DNA of 56,071 nucleotides from Candidatus Poribacteria bacterium (lineage in GTDB: Bacteria; Poribacteria; WGA-4E; WGA-3G). The stretch lies in the NCBI GenBank assembly GCA_003635185.1, contig PYJA01000137.1, positions 1 through 56,071 of the forward strand, given 5' to 3'. This document shows positions 7,277 to 16,093 of this stretch, in pieces; within the stretch, counting starts at the first letter, position 1; each line of letters opens with the position of its first letter. The notes beneath the pieces are model-generated. The model was not told where the DNA came from and did no database searches. It was given only the letters and a program-made list of their open reading frames with translations. Both the position numbers and the translations under genes were made by a program.

Positions 7277-10162
7277 ATGAAACACACACTCTTCATCTTA
7301 ACACTGATAACTTTTCTGATGATCTCGAGCTTGGCAAACAGTTTTGCGCAAGATGCATCCTCACCGGAGCGTATGGTTCGGATGATCTACTTTCTACCAA
7401 ATGACCGGGTATATCACCCTGAAGTCGTTCAGAATATGCAAGATATGATCCGCAGACTTCAAACCTTTTTTGCGGATCAGATGGAAGCACATGGGCACGG
7501 CAGGAAAACCTTTCGTTTTGAAACCAATAACAATGGAGAACCGAAGGTACATCGTGTGGATGGCTTACACTCTAATGAATACTATTTTGATAATGGTGGA
7601 TATTGGCAGGAAGTTTACCAGGAGTTTGATATATCTTATGTCGAGGCGAACAATGTTTATTTTTTGGTTTGGGATAACGGTAAAGGATATATTAATTATG
7701 ATTCAGGTACAGTTGCAAGCGGAGGTATAGCTGGAAGTGGGAAAAAAGATGGAGGAGAATTAACAATTCCTACCAGGTTTGACTTTGGCCTGGCAGCACA
7801 TGAGTTGGGACACGCCTTTGGATTGCAACACGATTTTAGAGATGACAAATATATCATGTCCTACGGTTGGCAGAATCAATTATCTGCATGCGCTGCTAAA
7901 TATCTGGCAGTGCATCCTTATTTTAATTCCAATGTTCCAGTTGAAATAGGACCAGGACCAACCATTGAACTCATGTCGTCTCGTTCATATCCAGCGGGTG
8001 CTGAGAGCGTCACAATTCGATTAAAAGTCAGCGACCCCGATGGAGTTTACCAAGTCCTCTTATTTGGTCCTGACGGTCTTATCGCGTGTCGTGGATTAAA
8101 AGGCGAAAAGGAAGCCATCGTTGAATTTGAATATGAAGGTTATAATTTTAGTGGAGATCCTGTCAGCCTTTCCGTGGCTGTTTCACATAGTATTCATGTG
8201 AAGGCTCTTGATACAAATGGGGATGAGGGTTATATTAAGTTTATACTTGCAGAAATCGCGCAACACCATATCATCCATACCTTTGGAAATCATAAAAGTG
8301 GGGTTCATTCTTTAGCATTCTCACCAGACGGCAAGAAAATAGCATCAGGTGGGTGGGGTACCAGTGAGTTGTGGGATGTTGCGACGCAGCGAAATATTGC
8401 CACTTTTAAAGGATCTCCTGTAGCATTCTCTCCAAACGGCAGGATACTGGCAACGGGTGGTCTTTATAACATTAACCTGTGGGATGCTGCGACGCAGCAA
8501 AATATTGCTACCCTTCAGTTCCATAGTTGGAATCAGGTTTATGCTTTGGCGTTTTCACCCGATGGGAAAATGCTCGCCTCTGGAGGACATGATGGTAGCA
8601 TTACGTTGTGGGATGTTGCGACGCAGCGTGATATTTTCACCTTTCAAGCGCATTTGGGAGAGGGTAATAAACATGTCCTTTCTTTAGTGTTCTCACCTGA
8701 TGGGAAAATGCTCGCTTCTGGAAGTTATGAACGTATGATTAAGTTATGGGATGTTGCCACATGGACAAATATTCGTTCTTTTAGAGATTTAACTCCTTCT
8801 GGTATCTACTCTTTAGCGTTCTCACCCGATGGGAAAATACTCGCTTCAACGAGGAGCTCTTGGATTAAATTGTGGGACGTTGCGGCAGAACGCGATATTG
8901 CTGTCTTTGGTCGTCATATGTCAAGTGTCTATTCTGTGGCGTTCTCACCCGATGGGAAAATACTCGCTTCGGGATCGAGCGATGGAACTGTTAACTTGCG
9001 CAACGTTTCCACAGGGACGAAAATAGTTGACCTTTCGCATAACTCTGAAGCATGGTCTGTGGCGTTTTCACCTGACGGCACAACCCTTGCTTCGGGGACA
9101 TCTGATGGGACAGTCAATCTATGGGACGTTACATCCTTCCTCTCACAAGAATCTGTTGATGATACAAAAAAAATCGCCATAAGTGAAATTATGGTTGCTT
9201 CAAATGAAGGTCAACTACCACAGTGGATAGAACTTTACAATCGCTCATTTACACATCCAGTAAATCTGAAGGGATGGCGGTTGGAGATTCAAAACTACAA
9301 TTCCGAAAACTTTAATGGAGATCAGAATAATATAACGATTGTCTTTGGAGAGAAGTCTATTAAACCACAGGGAACATTCTTAATTGTTTCAAAACAAGGG
9401 CGTTCTTCCGAGCATTTTCGGGATGAACAGATTTACAACCTCAATGCGCAGAAACCTAACCTTCAGGGCATTATGCTAAGTGAGGAAGGGTTCTACATGA
9501 GACTCTGGAAAGTGGTCAATGAAGCAGGTATCATTGCAGCAAGGATAAGAATTGACGAAGTGGGAAATCTTGATGGCAAGAAATACACTAACGATAAACC
9601 TGCTTGGTCTCCGCCAAAAAGCGTGACAAAAGACGGTGTGCGCGCTTCAATGATACGTCGACAAGACAAAGGCACACCGTTACCTGGTACCCAGGCTTCC
9701 GGATGGATTTCTGCTATAAACACAAGACTGGCAACCAGCACTACCTACTATTACGGACATCCCCACGACATCGGAGCACCAGGCGTAGGAAGTGGTCAGG
9801 CACTCCCTGTAACACTCTCCCGTTTCAGGGCGGATCGTATAGAATCCGGTGTTGTGCTGAAATGGACAACAGAATCAGAGTTGGACAATGCGGGCTTTTA
9901 CATCTACCGCAGTCAAACGAAAGATGGTAAGTTTAAAGTAGTCAATTCGACAATGATACAAGGTGCAGGCACGACAGGCAAACGCACCGGGTATCAATGG
10001 ACAGACACCACAGCAAAACCGAACACTGTCTACTATTACCGGATAGAAGATGTGTCGCATGCGGGGGTTCGCGAACAGTTGGCAACGGTTCGGTTGCGGG
10101 GCTTGGTTTCTGCGGCAGGTAAACTGACAATCCGTTGGGCAGATGTAAAGTCATCTCGGTAG
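7277..10162 (+). CDS. Secreted chimera: zinc metalloprotease, WD40 propeller, lamin-tail and C-terminal sorting-type domain
   Basis: Signal peptide at residues 1-25, ending near NSFAQ. A metzincin-like protease domain carries HELGHAFGLQHD with H175, H179 and H185 as expected zinc ligands. About seven WD40 repeats follow, each with the SPDGKxLASG and LWDVAT pattern. Then comes a lamin-tail-like domain (WIELYNRSFTHPVNLKGWRL) and a fibronectin-like C-terminal domain (VVLKWTTESELDNAGFYIYR, then YYYRIEDVSHAG) that I associate with poribacterial surface proteins. Start chosen at ATG 7277 because AGGAG lies 10 bases upstream and a signal peptide begins there. Inference: an exported protease whose propeller binds proteins and whose tail directs secretion. 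Confidence 0.75.
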   Translation: MKHTLFILTLITFLMISSLANSFAQDASSPERMVRMIYFLPNDRVYHPEVVQNMQDMIRRLQTFFADQMEAHGHGRKTFRFETNNNGEPKVHRVDGLHSNEYYFDNGGYWQEVYQEFDISYVEANNVYFLVWDNGKGYINYDSGTVASGGIAGSGKKDGGELTIPTRFDFGLAAHELGHAFGLQHDFRDDKYIMSYGWQNQLSACAAKYLAVHPYFNSNVPVEIGPGPTIELMSSRSYPAGAESVTIRLKVSDPDGVYQVLLFGPDGLIACRGLKGEKEAIVEFEYEGYNFSGDPVSLSVAVSHSIHVKALDTNGDEGYIKFILAEIAQHHIIHTFGNHKSGVHSLAFSPDGKKIASGGWGTSELWDVATQRNIATFKGSPVAFSPNGRILATGGLYNINLWDAATQQNIATLQFHSWNQVYALAFSPDGKMLASGGHDGSITLWDVATQRDIFTFQAHLGEGNKHVLSLVFSPDGKMLASGSYERMIKLWDVATWTNIRSFRDLTPSGIYSLAFSPDGKILASTRSSWIKLWDVAAERDIAVFGRHMSSVYSVAFSPDGKILASGSSDGTVNLRNVSTGTKIVDLSHNSEAWSVAFSPDGTTLASGTSDGTVNLWDVTSFLSQESVDDTKKIAISEIMVASNEGQLPQWIELYNRSFTHPVNLKGWRLEIQNYNSENFNGDQNNITIVFGEKSIKPQGTFLIVSKQGRSSEHFRDEQIYNLNAQKPNLQGIMLSEEGFYMRLWKVVNEAGIIAARIRIDEVGNLDGKKYTNDKPAWSPPKSVTKDGVRASMIRRQDKGTPLPGTQASGWISAINTRLATSTTYYYGHPHDIGAPGVGSGQALPVTLSRFRADRIESGVVLKWTTESELDNAGFYIYRSQTKDGKFKVVNSTMIQGAGTTGKRTGYQWTDTTAKPNTVYYYRIEDVSHAGVREQLATVRLRGLVSAAGKLTIRWADVKSSR

Positions 10163-10232
10163 TCCTAATGAAATTAAAATGAAAACGTTCTGCAAAGAGA
10201 CGTTAAACCTCCGTATACAAAAGGAGAATACT

Positions 10233-10823
10233 ATGTTCAGATTCTGTTTGTTACTCTGTATATTTATCGTGTTGATAGGATGTCAACCGCCTGAAAAAAC
10301 ACAAGAAACGCCTGGAAATGGCGATCAGACTCAAGAACCGACTATATCATCGGTCTGGTCGTATGCTTCTAGAACGGAAGGCTATGATATGTTGGGTGTC
10401 CAAGAGTCAAAAGAGTGGCTAAACAAAAACAAAGACAAGTTCGATATCCCGGAAAGCACTGACTACCGCCTTCTAATGGGCACAGGATTGCCCAAATTCA
10501 CAGACGCGATCTTGATCACAAAAGATGACGATGGCAATATCCGAGTTGGTTTCGACCGAGAAGAACAGGTAACTCCGAAAACGCCGAAAGGAACTCAGGA
10601 ACTGGTCTTTGATGGTTATTTGAGTGCAGGGGAGTCAAGACAATGGCTGTCAAATAATGGGTATGAAGTTATAGAAACGACATCTGGCATCCAGATCAAA
10701 AAGGAGCGTCCAGGTCATAGTATAAATACTAAATTAGATGGCAATGTGATCGGATATCCATTACCAGAAGGCAGAACTTTAATCGTATCTAATGGTAAGA
10801 TTTACGTTAGTGATGAAAAATAA
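10233..10823 (+). CDS. Putative lipoprotein of unknown function
   Basis: A signal peptide with lipobox VLIGC, followed by a Gln/Glu/Thr-rich tether, predicts an outer- or inner-membrane lipoprotein of 196 aa. The start is the ATG at 10233, preceded by AAGGAG. The body contains two similar segments, ESKEWLNKNKDKFDIPES and ESRQWLSNNGYEVIETTS, each followed by a hydrophobic strand. This suggests an internal repeat of about 85-90 residues. No enzyme motif is visible. Confidence 0.6.
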   Translation: MFRFCLLLCIFIVLIGCQPPEKTQETPGNGDQTQEPTISSVWSYASRTEGYDMLGVQESKEWLNKNKDKFDIPESTDYRLLMGTGLPKFTDAILITKDDDGNIRVGFDREEQVTPKTPKGTQELVFDGYLSAGESRQWLSNNGYEVIETTSGIQIKKERPGHSINTKLDGNVIGYPLPEGRTLIVSNGKIYVSDEK

Positions 10824-10927
10824 AAACTTAGTCGGATTGAATTTATGGATAATTCCATTATGAGTTCAATTATTAAATTTCTCTCTTTGATTTCCATATT
10901 TACTTTAAAATGAAAAAGATGTAGTCG

Positions 10928-11869
10928 ATGAAAATCATACAATTAGCTATTCTTGTTTTAATCCTATCTTGTGGTATGTTCACGTGGGCGTGTGCGGAGC
11001 CGCAGAACCCACCTGCTCAAAAGACCCCTTTGCCTTTTGACAGCCACCGCGCCTTTAAAATATTAAAAAAGCAGTGCGAATTCGGTCCACGTCCCCCAGA
11101 TTCAGAGGCACATCGGAAAACTAAGGACTATCTTTTCACGGAACTCAAAAAATATACAGATACTGTTATCCTTCAACCTTACACATCTGAAGTAGACACG
11201 ATTGACGACCCACCGCAACGCAAAACGCTCCACATGAACAATATTATCGCTGAATTTGGCAGTAACCACAGCGAAACACTCCTTTTGGCAGCGCATTGGG
11301 ATACACGTCCATGTGCTGATAGAGACCCGAACACTGATAATCAACGTGAACCGATACTTGGCGCGAATGATGGTGCATCAGGTGTGGCTGTTTTGCTTGA
11401 AATCGCACGAATTTTAGAAGCGACACCGCCACCACGTCGGATCGTCATTATTTTATTTGATGGTGAAGATTATGGAAAAACAACAGATCAGATGTTCTTG
11501 GGCTCCCGTTACTTCGCAAAAAATATGGGAAAGTGGAAACCTGACTACGGCATTCTCTTGGACATGATAGGTGACAAGGATTTGCAGATACCGATAGAAG
11601 GATACTCTTGGGATGCAAATCCTGAATTTGCAACTGCTATCTGGCAACGGGCGGAGAAACTCGGCTTAGCCCCTTTTCAACGAAAATTAGGTCATCGGGT
11701 TATGGATGATCATGTTCCGTTAATCAAAGTAGGCATACCGATGGTGAATATCATTGATTTTGATTATCCGCATTGGCATACGCTTGAAGATACAGTGGAC
11801 AAATGCAGTCCGAAGAGTTTAGAGGTTGTCGGTAAACTTGTTGTCAACATTATTTATGAAGGGTTATAG
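10928..11869 (+). CDS. M28-family zinc peptidase, glutaminyl-cyclase-like
   Basis: Exported enzyme of the M28 fold. Zinc-binding positions are visible in order: H123 and the following HWDTRP, D in GANDGASG, E in FDGEDYG, D in LLDMIGD and H in HWHTLEDT. The combination FDGEDYG, LGSRYFA and a final YPHWHTLEDTVDKC is closer to glutaminyl-peptide cyclotransferases than to aminopeptidases. The N-terminus (first 24 residues) is a signal peptide with WAC, possibly a weak lipobox. Length (313 aa) fits. Role: N-terminal pyroglutamate formation or peptide cleavage in the periplasm; sequence alone cannot decide. Confidence 0.78.
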   Translation: MKIIQLAILVLILSCGMFTWACAEPQNPPAQKTPLPFDSHRAFKILKKQCEFGPRPPDSEAHRKTKDYLFTELKKYTDTVILQPYTSEVDTIDDPPQRKTLHMNNIIAEFGSNHSETLLLAAHWDTRPCADRDPNTDNQREPILGANDGASGVAVLLEIARILEATPPPRRIVIILFDGEDYGKTTDQMFLGSRYFAKNMGKWKPDYGILLDMIGDKDLQIPIEGYSWDANPEFATAIWQRAEKLGLAPFQRKLGHRVMDDHVPLIKVGIPMVNIIDFDYPHWHTLEDTVDKCSPKSLEVVGKLVVNIIYEGL

Positions 11870-11900
11870 AGGTAGAAAAATGAAATTTCTTACAATTACA

Positions 11901-12016
11901 GGACTTACGCAGTTTCTCTTAAAGTCCCACTAATAAGGGGGATTTAGGGGGTTAGCTCGCTGAAATAGCACTATTACCCCCCTAACCCCCTTATCAAGGG
12001 GGAAATGCGTAAGCCC
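11901..12016. repeat. Small palindromic element (MITE-like)
   Basis: 116 bases flanked by GGACTTACGCA at 11901 and its near-inverted copy TGCGTAAGCCC ending at 12016 (10 of 11 bases match). Inside, an inner inverted pair of G-rich and C-rich tracts (TAAGGGGGATTTAGGGGG and CCCCCCTAACCCCCTTA) would fold into a strong stem. No target duplication was recognised. It lies directly before the Rpn-like gene. Confidence 0.55.
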
Positions 12017-12042
12017 TGAATTAATACTGTGAAAGGAAACAG

Positions 12043-12924
12043 ATGGCAAGTTTTGATACTACCTCTAAAAAACAGGTAGAGACAAACCCGGAGGATTTCG
12101 TCTACCTCTGTTTCAAATTCGGATTGGAGAATATCACCGTGCTGGAGGTCGTTACTCCTGAACAACCGACCATTGAAATGCATCAGGCAGACGTACTTAT
12201 CAAAGCTCTTTATGACGGTAAAGAAGTACTTGTACATTTTGAGTTTCAAACCACCGATAGTTATGATCCAGAGATGCCACTACGGATGGCAGGTTACATC
12301 ATTAGAGCGATTGAAGTCTACCGTTTGCCAATATATTCCAATGTTCTCTACCTACGTCCGGATGCAGGTGAGAACGATCCGGGGAAATTCACGCAAAATC
12401 TGGAAAATCACAATATTTCTATTGAATATCAGGTTTTCCGATTGATTGAGATAGATGGGCAAGAGATTCTTGATTTGAAGGCTGCGGGTTTGATACCTTT
12501 TACGCCATTGATGAAACGTCCAACAGATTTAGATTCTGAACAGTGGCTTCGCCGGTGTGTTCAAATAGCTGATAGTATTGATGTCCCGAACAAGCCAGAA
12601 TATCTCGGAAGTTTGGCTGTTTTGGGGAATTTAGTTTACGATTCACAAACGATTTTAGATATTATCTCGGAGGAAACCATGCAACACCCACCAATTGTAG
12701 AATACGTGGCACCACAAGCACGCGAAAGAGGTAGAAAAGAAAACACGCGTGAGAATATTCTTGAGCTCCTAACTTTTCGATTGCAGGCCGAGGTCGAGCA
12801 AACCTTTAGACCCGCTTTAGAAGCGATTGATGACCTCCAACGCCTCAAGCAGTTGTTTCAGGCTGCAATGCGAGTAGAAACTCCAGAAGAGTTCACGCAG
12901 GCGTTGAACGAAAACACCGAATAA
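12043..12924 (+). CDS. Rpn-like PD-(D/E)XK nuclease / putative transposase family protein
   Basis: Resembles the Rpn (recombination-promoting nuclease) group. The N-terminal nuclease core shows ADVLIKALYDGKEVLVHFEF with the Asp of ADV and an E-x-Q in FEFQT, instead of the canonical E-x-K. Residues about 95-190 contain the family's hydrophobic strands, and the C-terminus is helical and charged (RERGRKENTRENILELLTF). 293 aa is normal. AAAGGA precedes the ATG. The mobile-element-like repeat just upstream fits the tendency of these genes to move. Activity on DNA is family knowledge, not shown here. Confidence 0.6.
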   Translation: MASFDTTSKKQVETNPEDFVYLCFKFGLENITVLEVVTPEQPTIEMHQADVLIKALYDGKEVLVHFEFQTTDSYDPEMPLRMAGYIIRAIEVYRLPIYSNVLYLRPDAGENDPGKFTQNLENHNISIEYQVFRLIEIDGQEILDLKAAGLIPFTPLMKRPTDLDSEQWLRRCVQIADSIDVPNKPEYLGSLAVLGNLVYDSQTILDIISEETMQHPPIVEYVAPQARERGRKENTRENILELLTFRLQAEVEQTFRPALEAIDDLQRLKQLFQAAMRVETPEEFTQALNENTE

Positions 12925-12963
12925 CCGTAACACCAAAGATGCTAATTCGGAAGTAATAAACTG

Positions 12964-14835
12964 ATGAATACATATCACAAACATTACGATGTCATTGTTG
13001 TCGGAGCAGGTCATGCAGGATGTGAAGCCGCGCTTGCCGCTGCGCGTATGGGCTGCGAAACGCTTATCGTCACCATCAATCTGGATACCATTGCAAAGAT
13101 GTCTTGCAACCCCGCTATCGGTGGACTTGCCAAAGGACACCTTGTTAAAGAAATAGACGCGTTAGGTGGAGAGATGGCAAAGAACATTGACAAGACCGGC
13201 ATCCAATTCCGCCGCTTGAATACTAAAAAAGGTCCGGCAGTACGATCCAGTCGCGCACAGGCAGACAAAAAAGCATACCAAGATGAGATGAAACGTGTCA
13301 TGGAAGGACAAGAACACCTCGACATCAAACAGGTGTTAGTAGAAGAATTGCTTGTCGAAAGTGGACAGTGCATTGGAATTAAAAGCCAAACACAAACCGC
13401 TTATCATGCAGATGCTGTGATTCTAACAACAGGCACTTTTTTGAGGGGTTTAATTCATATCGGAGATGTGTCGTATAGTGCTGGCAGGGCAGGCGAATCT
13501 TCCGCTGAAAAACTCTCTGAAAGTTTTTTGAATCTCGGTTTTGAGATTGGCAGGTTGAAAACAGGCACACCCCCCCGCGTCAACGCACACACTATTGACA
13601 TTAGCCAGATGGAGATTCAACCGGGCGATGAGGACCCGCTTCCATTCTCATTTTCCACAGAGCGAATTACGCAGCCACAAGTGCCGTGTTACCTTACCTA
13701 TACCAACGAAAAAACACATGAAGTAATTCGAGAAAATCTTCACCGATCAGCGATGTACAGCGGGCGTATTGTTGGTATAGGTCCCCGTTACTGCCCCTCA
13801 ATAGAAGATAAAGTTACCCGTTTCGCTGAAAAACCCCAACATCAGGTTTTCGTTGAACCAGAAGGATTAGATACTGATGAGATCTACCTTAATGGCATCT
13901 CCGCGAGTTTGCCAGAAGATGTACAGGTAGACATGGTGCATAGCATCAAAGGTTTAGAGAACGCTGAGATAATGCGTTTTGGATATGCTGTTGAATATGA
14001 CTTTGCCCCTGCCACTCAACTCCAACCGACACTTGAAACAAAACAGGTGCCTGGACTCTATTTTGCTGGACAACTCAACGGCACGACCGGCTATGAAGAA
14101 GCCGCCGCGCAAGGACTTATGGCGGGTATCAATGCTGCCTTCAAGGTAAAAGGCGAAGAACCGCTTATCCTTGACAGATCCCAAGCATACATAGCCGTTC
14201 TCATTGACGATTTGGTTACGTTAGACATCCGTGAACCTTACCGCATGTTCACATCACGTGCAGAATATAGGTTGGCGTTAAGAGAAGATAATGCTGATTT
14301 ACGGCTCACCGAAATCGGGAGGCATATTGGACTTGTGGATGATGACACCTACAGCAGATTCCAAAAGAAAGCATCGTTTATTGAGGCAGAACTGAAGCGG
14401 TTGGATAAAACGCGTTTGATACCAAACGCAGCGACTATTGATAGATTAGCGAGCATAGTTGAAACTGGTGAATTGAAACAACCTACTTTATTGGCAGACC
14501 TGCTCAAACGCCCAGAACTCTGCTATGAACATATAGCACTTCTGGAGCCGCCGCCGGCGGAACTACCACCTGCGGTTAAAGAACAGGTTGAAATACAGAT
14601 TAAATATGATGGCTATATCCAACGACAGCAACGACAAATTCATCAATTCAAAAAATTGGAGAATCTTCGTATTCCGGATACGTTCAACTATGTGAATGTG
14701 CGCGGACTGAAGACTGAAGCGCGTGAGAAATTGGAAAAAATTCGTCCTGCCTCTATAGGACAAGCATCACGTCTGCCTGGCGTTTCGCCTGCAGACATTT
14801 CAATTTTAATGGTGATGCTACATCAGCACAGCTAA
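12964..14835 (+). CDS. mnmG: tRNA uridine-5-carboxymethylaminomethyl modification enzyme MnmG (GidA)
   Basis: FAD-dependent partner of MnmE in making cmnm5U34 in tRNAs. The Rossmann FAD site is VVGAGHAGCEAALAAARMG at the N-terminus. Family signatures MSCNPAIGGLAKGHLVKEID, GTPPR and NGTTGYEEAAAQG are intact, and the C-terminal helical domain ends with RPASIGQASRLPGVSPADIS. 623 aa is full length. It is followed after 56 bases by rsmG, the classical gidA-gidB order. Confidence 0.97.
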   Translation: MNTYHKHYDVIVVGAGHAGCEAALAAARMGCETLIVTINLDTIAKMSCNPAIGGLAKGHLVKEIDALGGEMAKNIDKTGIQFRRLNTKKGPAVRSSRAQADKKAYQDEMKRVMEGQEHLDIKQVLVEELLVESGQCIGIKSQTQTAYHADAVILTTGTFLRGLIHIGDVSYSAGRAGESSAEKLSESFLNLGFEIGRLKTGTPPRVNAHTIDISQMEIQPGDEDPLPFSFSTERITQPQVPCYLTYTNEKTHEVIRENLHRSAMYSGRIVGIGPRYCPSIEDKVTRFAEKPQHQVFVEPEGLDTDEIYLNGISASLPEDVQVDMVHSIKGLENAEIMRFGYAVEYDFAPATQLQPTLETKQVPGLYFAGQLNGTTGYEEAAAQGLMAGINAAFKVKGEEPLILDRSQAYIAVLIDDLVTLDIREPYRMFTSRAEYRLALREDNADLRLTEIGRHIGLVDDDTYSRFQKKASFIEAELKRLDKTRLIPNAATIDRLASIVETGELKQPTLLADLLKRPELCYEHIALLEPPPAELPPAVKEQVEIQIKYDGYIQRQQRQIHQFKKLENLRIPDTFNYVNVRGLKTEAREKLEKIRPASIGQASRLPGVSPADISILMVMLHQHS

Positions 14836-14891
14836 TAGTTTAAAGCAGGCGAGGTATTAACACACTGGACTGAAAAAATTGCTAAACAAAC

Positions 14892-15566
14892 ATGGAAAAA
14901 CAATTCTGTCATCAACTTGAAGAAGTGTTCAACAGTACCGGATTTCCACTGACCCCAATGCAGACTGAACAGTTGGCCGTGTATCGCTCCGAATTGGAAC
15001 GGTGGAATTCACATATTAATTTAACGGCACTTCGCGACGATGCAGAAATAATTCACAAACATTTTCTCGATTCTGTGAGTGTTCTTGAACATTGTGCTAT
15101 TGAAGACGGACACACAGTTATTGACATTGGTACTGGTGCTGGATTTCCGGGAATTGTGCTTAAAATCTATATCCCCAATATCCACCTAACGCTTGTTGAA
15201 GCCTCACAAAAGAAGGTGGCGTTTCTCAAATATTTGATTTCTCAATTGGGGTTAGATTCGTCAATTCAGGTTTTAGCGGAACGCGCTGAAATTTGTGCTG
15301 AAAGCGATGTATTTGTGAATACTTATGATTGGGTCTTAACACGTTACGTTGCCTCATTGGTGCAGTCAGCCGCATATTGTTTGCCATTACTGAATGCTAC
15401 AGGTAAATGGATAGCCTATAAATCCAGTGAGAAGGACGTTGAGATTCGTCAAAGCAGGGATGTACTAAAGGAACTTGGTGGGGAAATTGAAGGGATGTAC
15501 AATAGCCGAGTGGCACAACTTAATCGTTGCTACATTGTTATTCGTAGGGTTGATGGTGGAATCTAA
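14892..15566 (+). CDS. rsmG: 16S rRNA (guanine(527)-N7)-methyltransferase RsmG (GidB)
   Basis: SAM-dependent methyltransferase for G527 of 16S rRNA. The SAM loop VIDIGTGAGFPGIVLKI is complete, preceded by the family signature LTALRDDAEIIHKHFLDS and followed by LVEASQKKVAFLKYL. Length (224 aa) matches the family. The region before the ATG lacks a clear Shine-Dalgarno sequence. Second gene of the mnmG-rsmG pair. Confidence 0.95.
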   Translation: MEKQFCHQLEEVFNSTGFPLTPMQTEQLAVYRSELERWNSHINLTALRDDAEIIHKHFLDSVSVLEHCAIEDGHTVIDIGTGAGFPGIVLKIYIPNIHLTLVEASQKKVAFLKYLISQLGLDSSIQVLAERAEICAESDVFVNTYDWVLTRYVASLVQSAAYCLPLLNATGKWIAYKSSEKDVEIRQSRDVLKELGGEIEGMYNSRVAQLNRCYIVIRRVDGGI

Positions 15567-15642
15567 AATACTCGGTAATTCTTCTTTCACAGGCTTACGC
15601 AGGTAAGGCAATAGCAGTTCACCAATGAAGGAGTCTTATGTA

Positions 15643-15978
15643 ATGTTTGATATTACAATGGACGCTCAAAATACAGCGATCGTCCACGTTCAAGGAAAAA
15701 TAATTGGTAATACAGTTGCACAGTTTCGAGCGGAAATAGAACAACAGCTGCAAAATGGGAATAATAAACTTGTTATTGATTTAAAAAACGTCTCACTTCT
15801 TGACAGTACTGCGCTTGGTGTCATAATTGTGACACTGCAAGCTTTGCAAAGATCGGGTGGCAAATTGGTGCTGCTAAACCCACAGAAAGCGGTCAGGAAT
15901 GTATTAGAAGTTACACGGCTCACGTCAATTTTAGAGGTGTACGAAACTGAAGAAGCCGCGCTCAACGCATTTTCGTAG
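15643..15978 (+). CDS. STAS-domain anti-sigma factor antagonist
   Basis: Single-domain protein of the SpoIIAA/RsbV type. The STAS fold ends helix 1 at the phosphorylation motif SLLDSTALGV, with S55 in the position phosphorylated by RsbW-like kinases. Start chosen at ATG 15643 because GAAGGAG lies about 9 bases before it; the ATG at 15625 would contain that ribosome site in its own first codons. It stands at the head of a signalling set that includes a sensor kinase, a PP2C phosphatase, an RsbW-like kinase and a second STAS protein. Confidence 0.88.
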   Translation: MFDITMDAQNTAIVHVQGKIIGNTVAQFRAEIEQQLQNGNNKLVIDLKNVSLLDSTALGVIIVTLQALQRSGGKLVLLNPQKAVRNVLEVTRLTSILEVYETEEAALNAFS

Positions 15979-16093
15979 GAGGGCTCCCATAGCAAATAGC
16001 GTATGGGATTAGCGGGTTTCTACATATCACTCAATAGTGCAGCATGAGTTCTGTAGCGAATGCGATGAAACCTGCATCTATAGGAGAGCAGGA

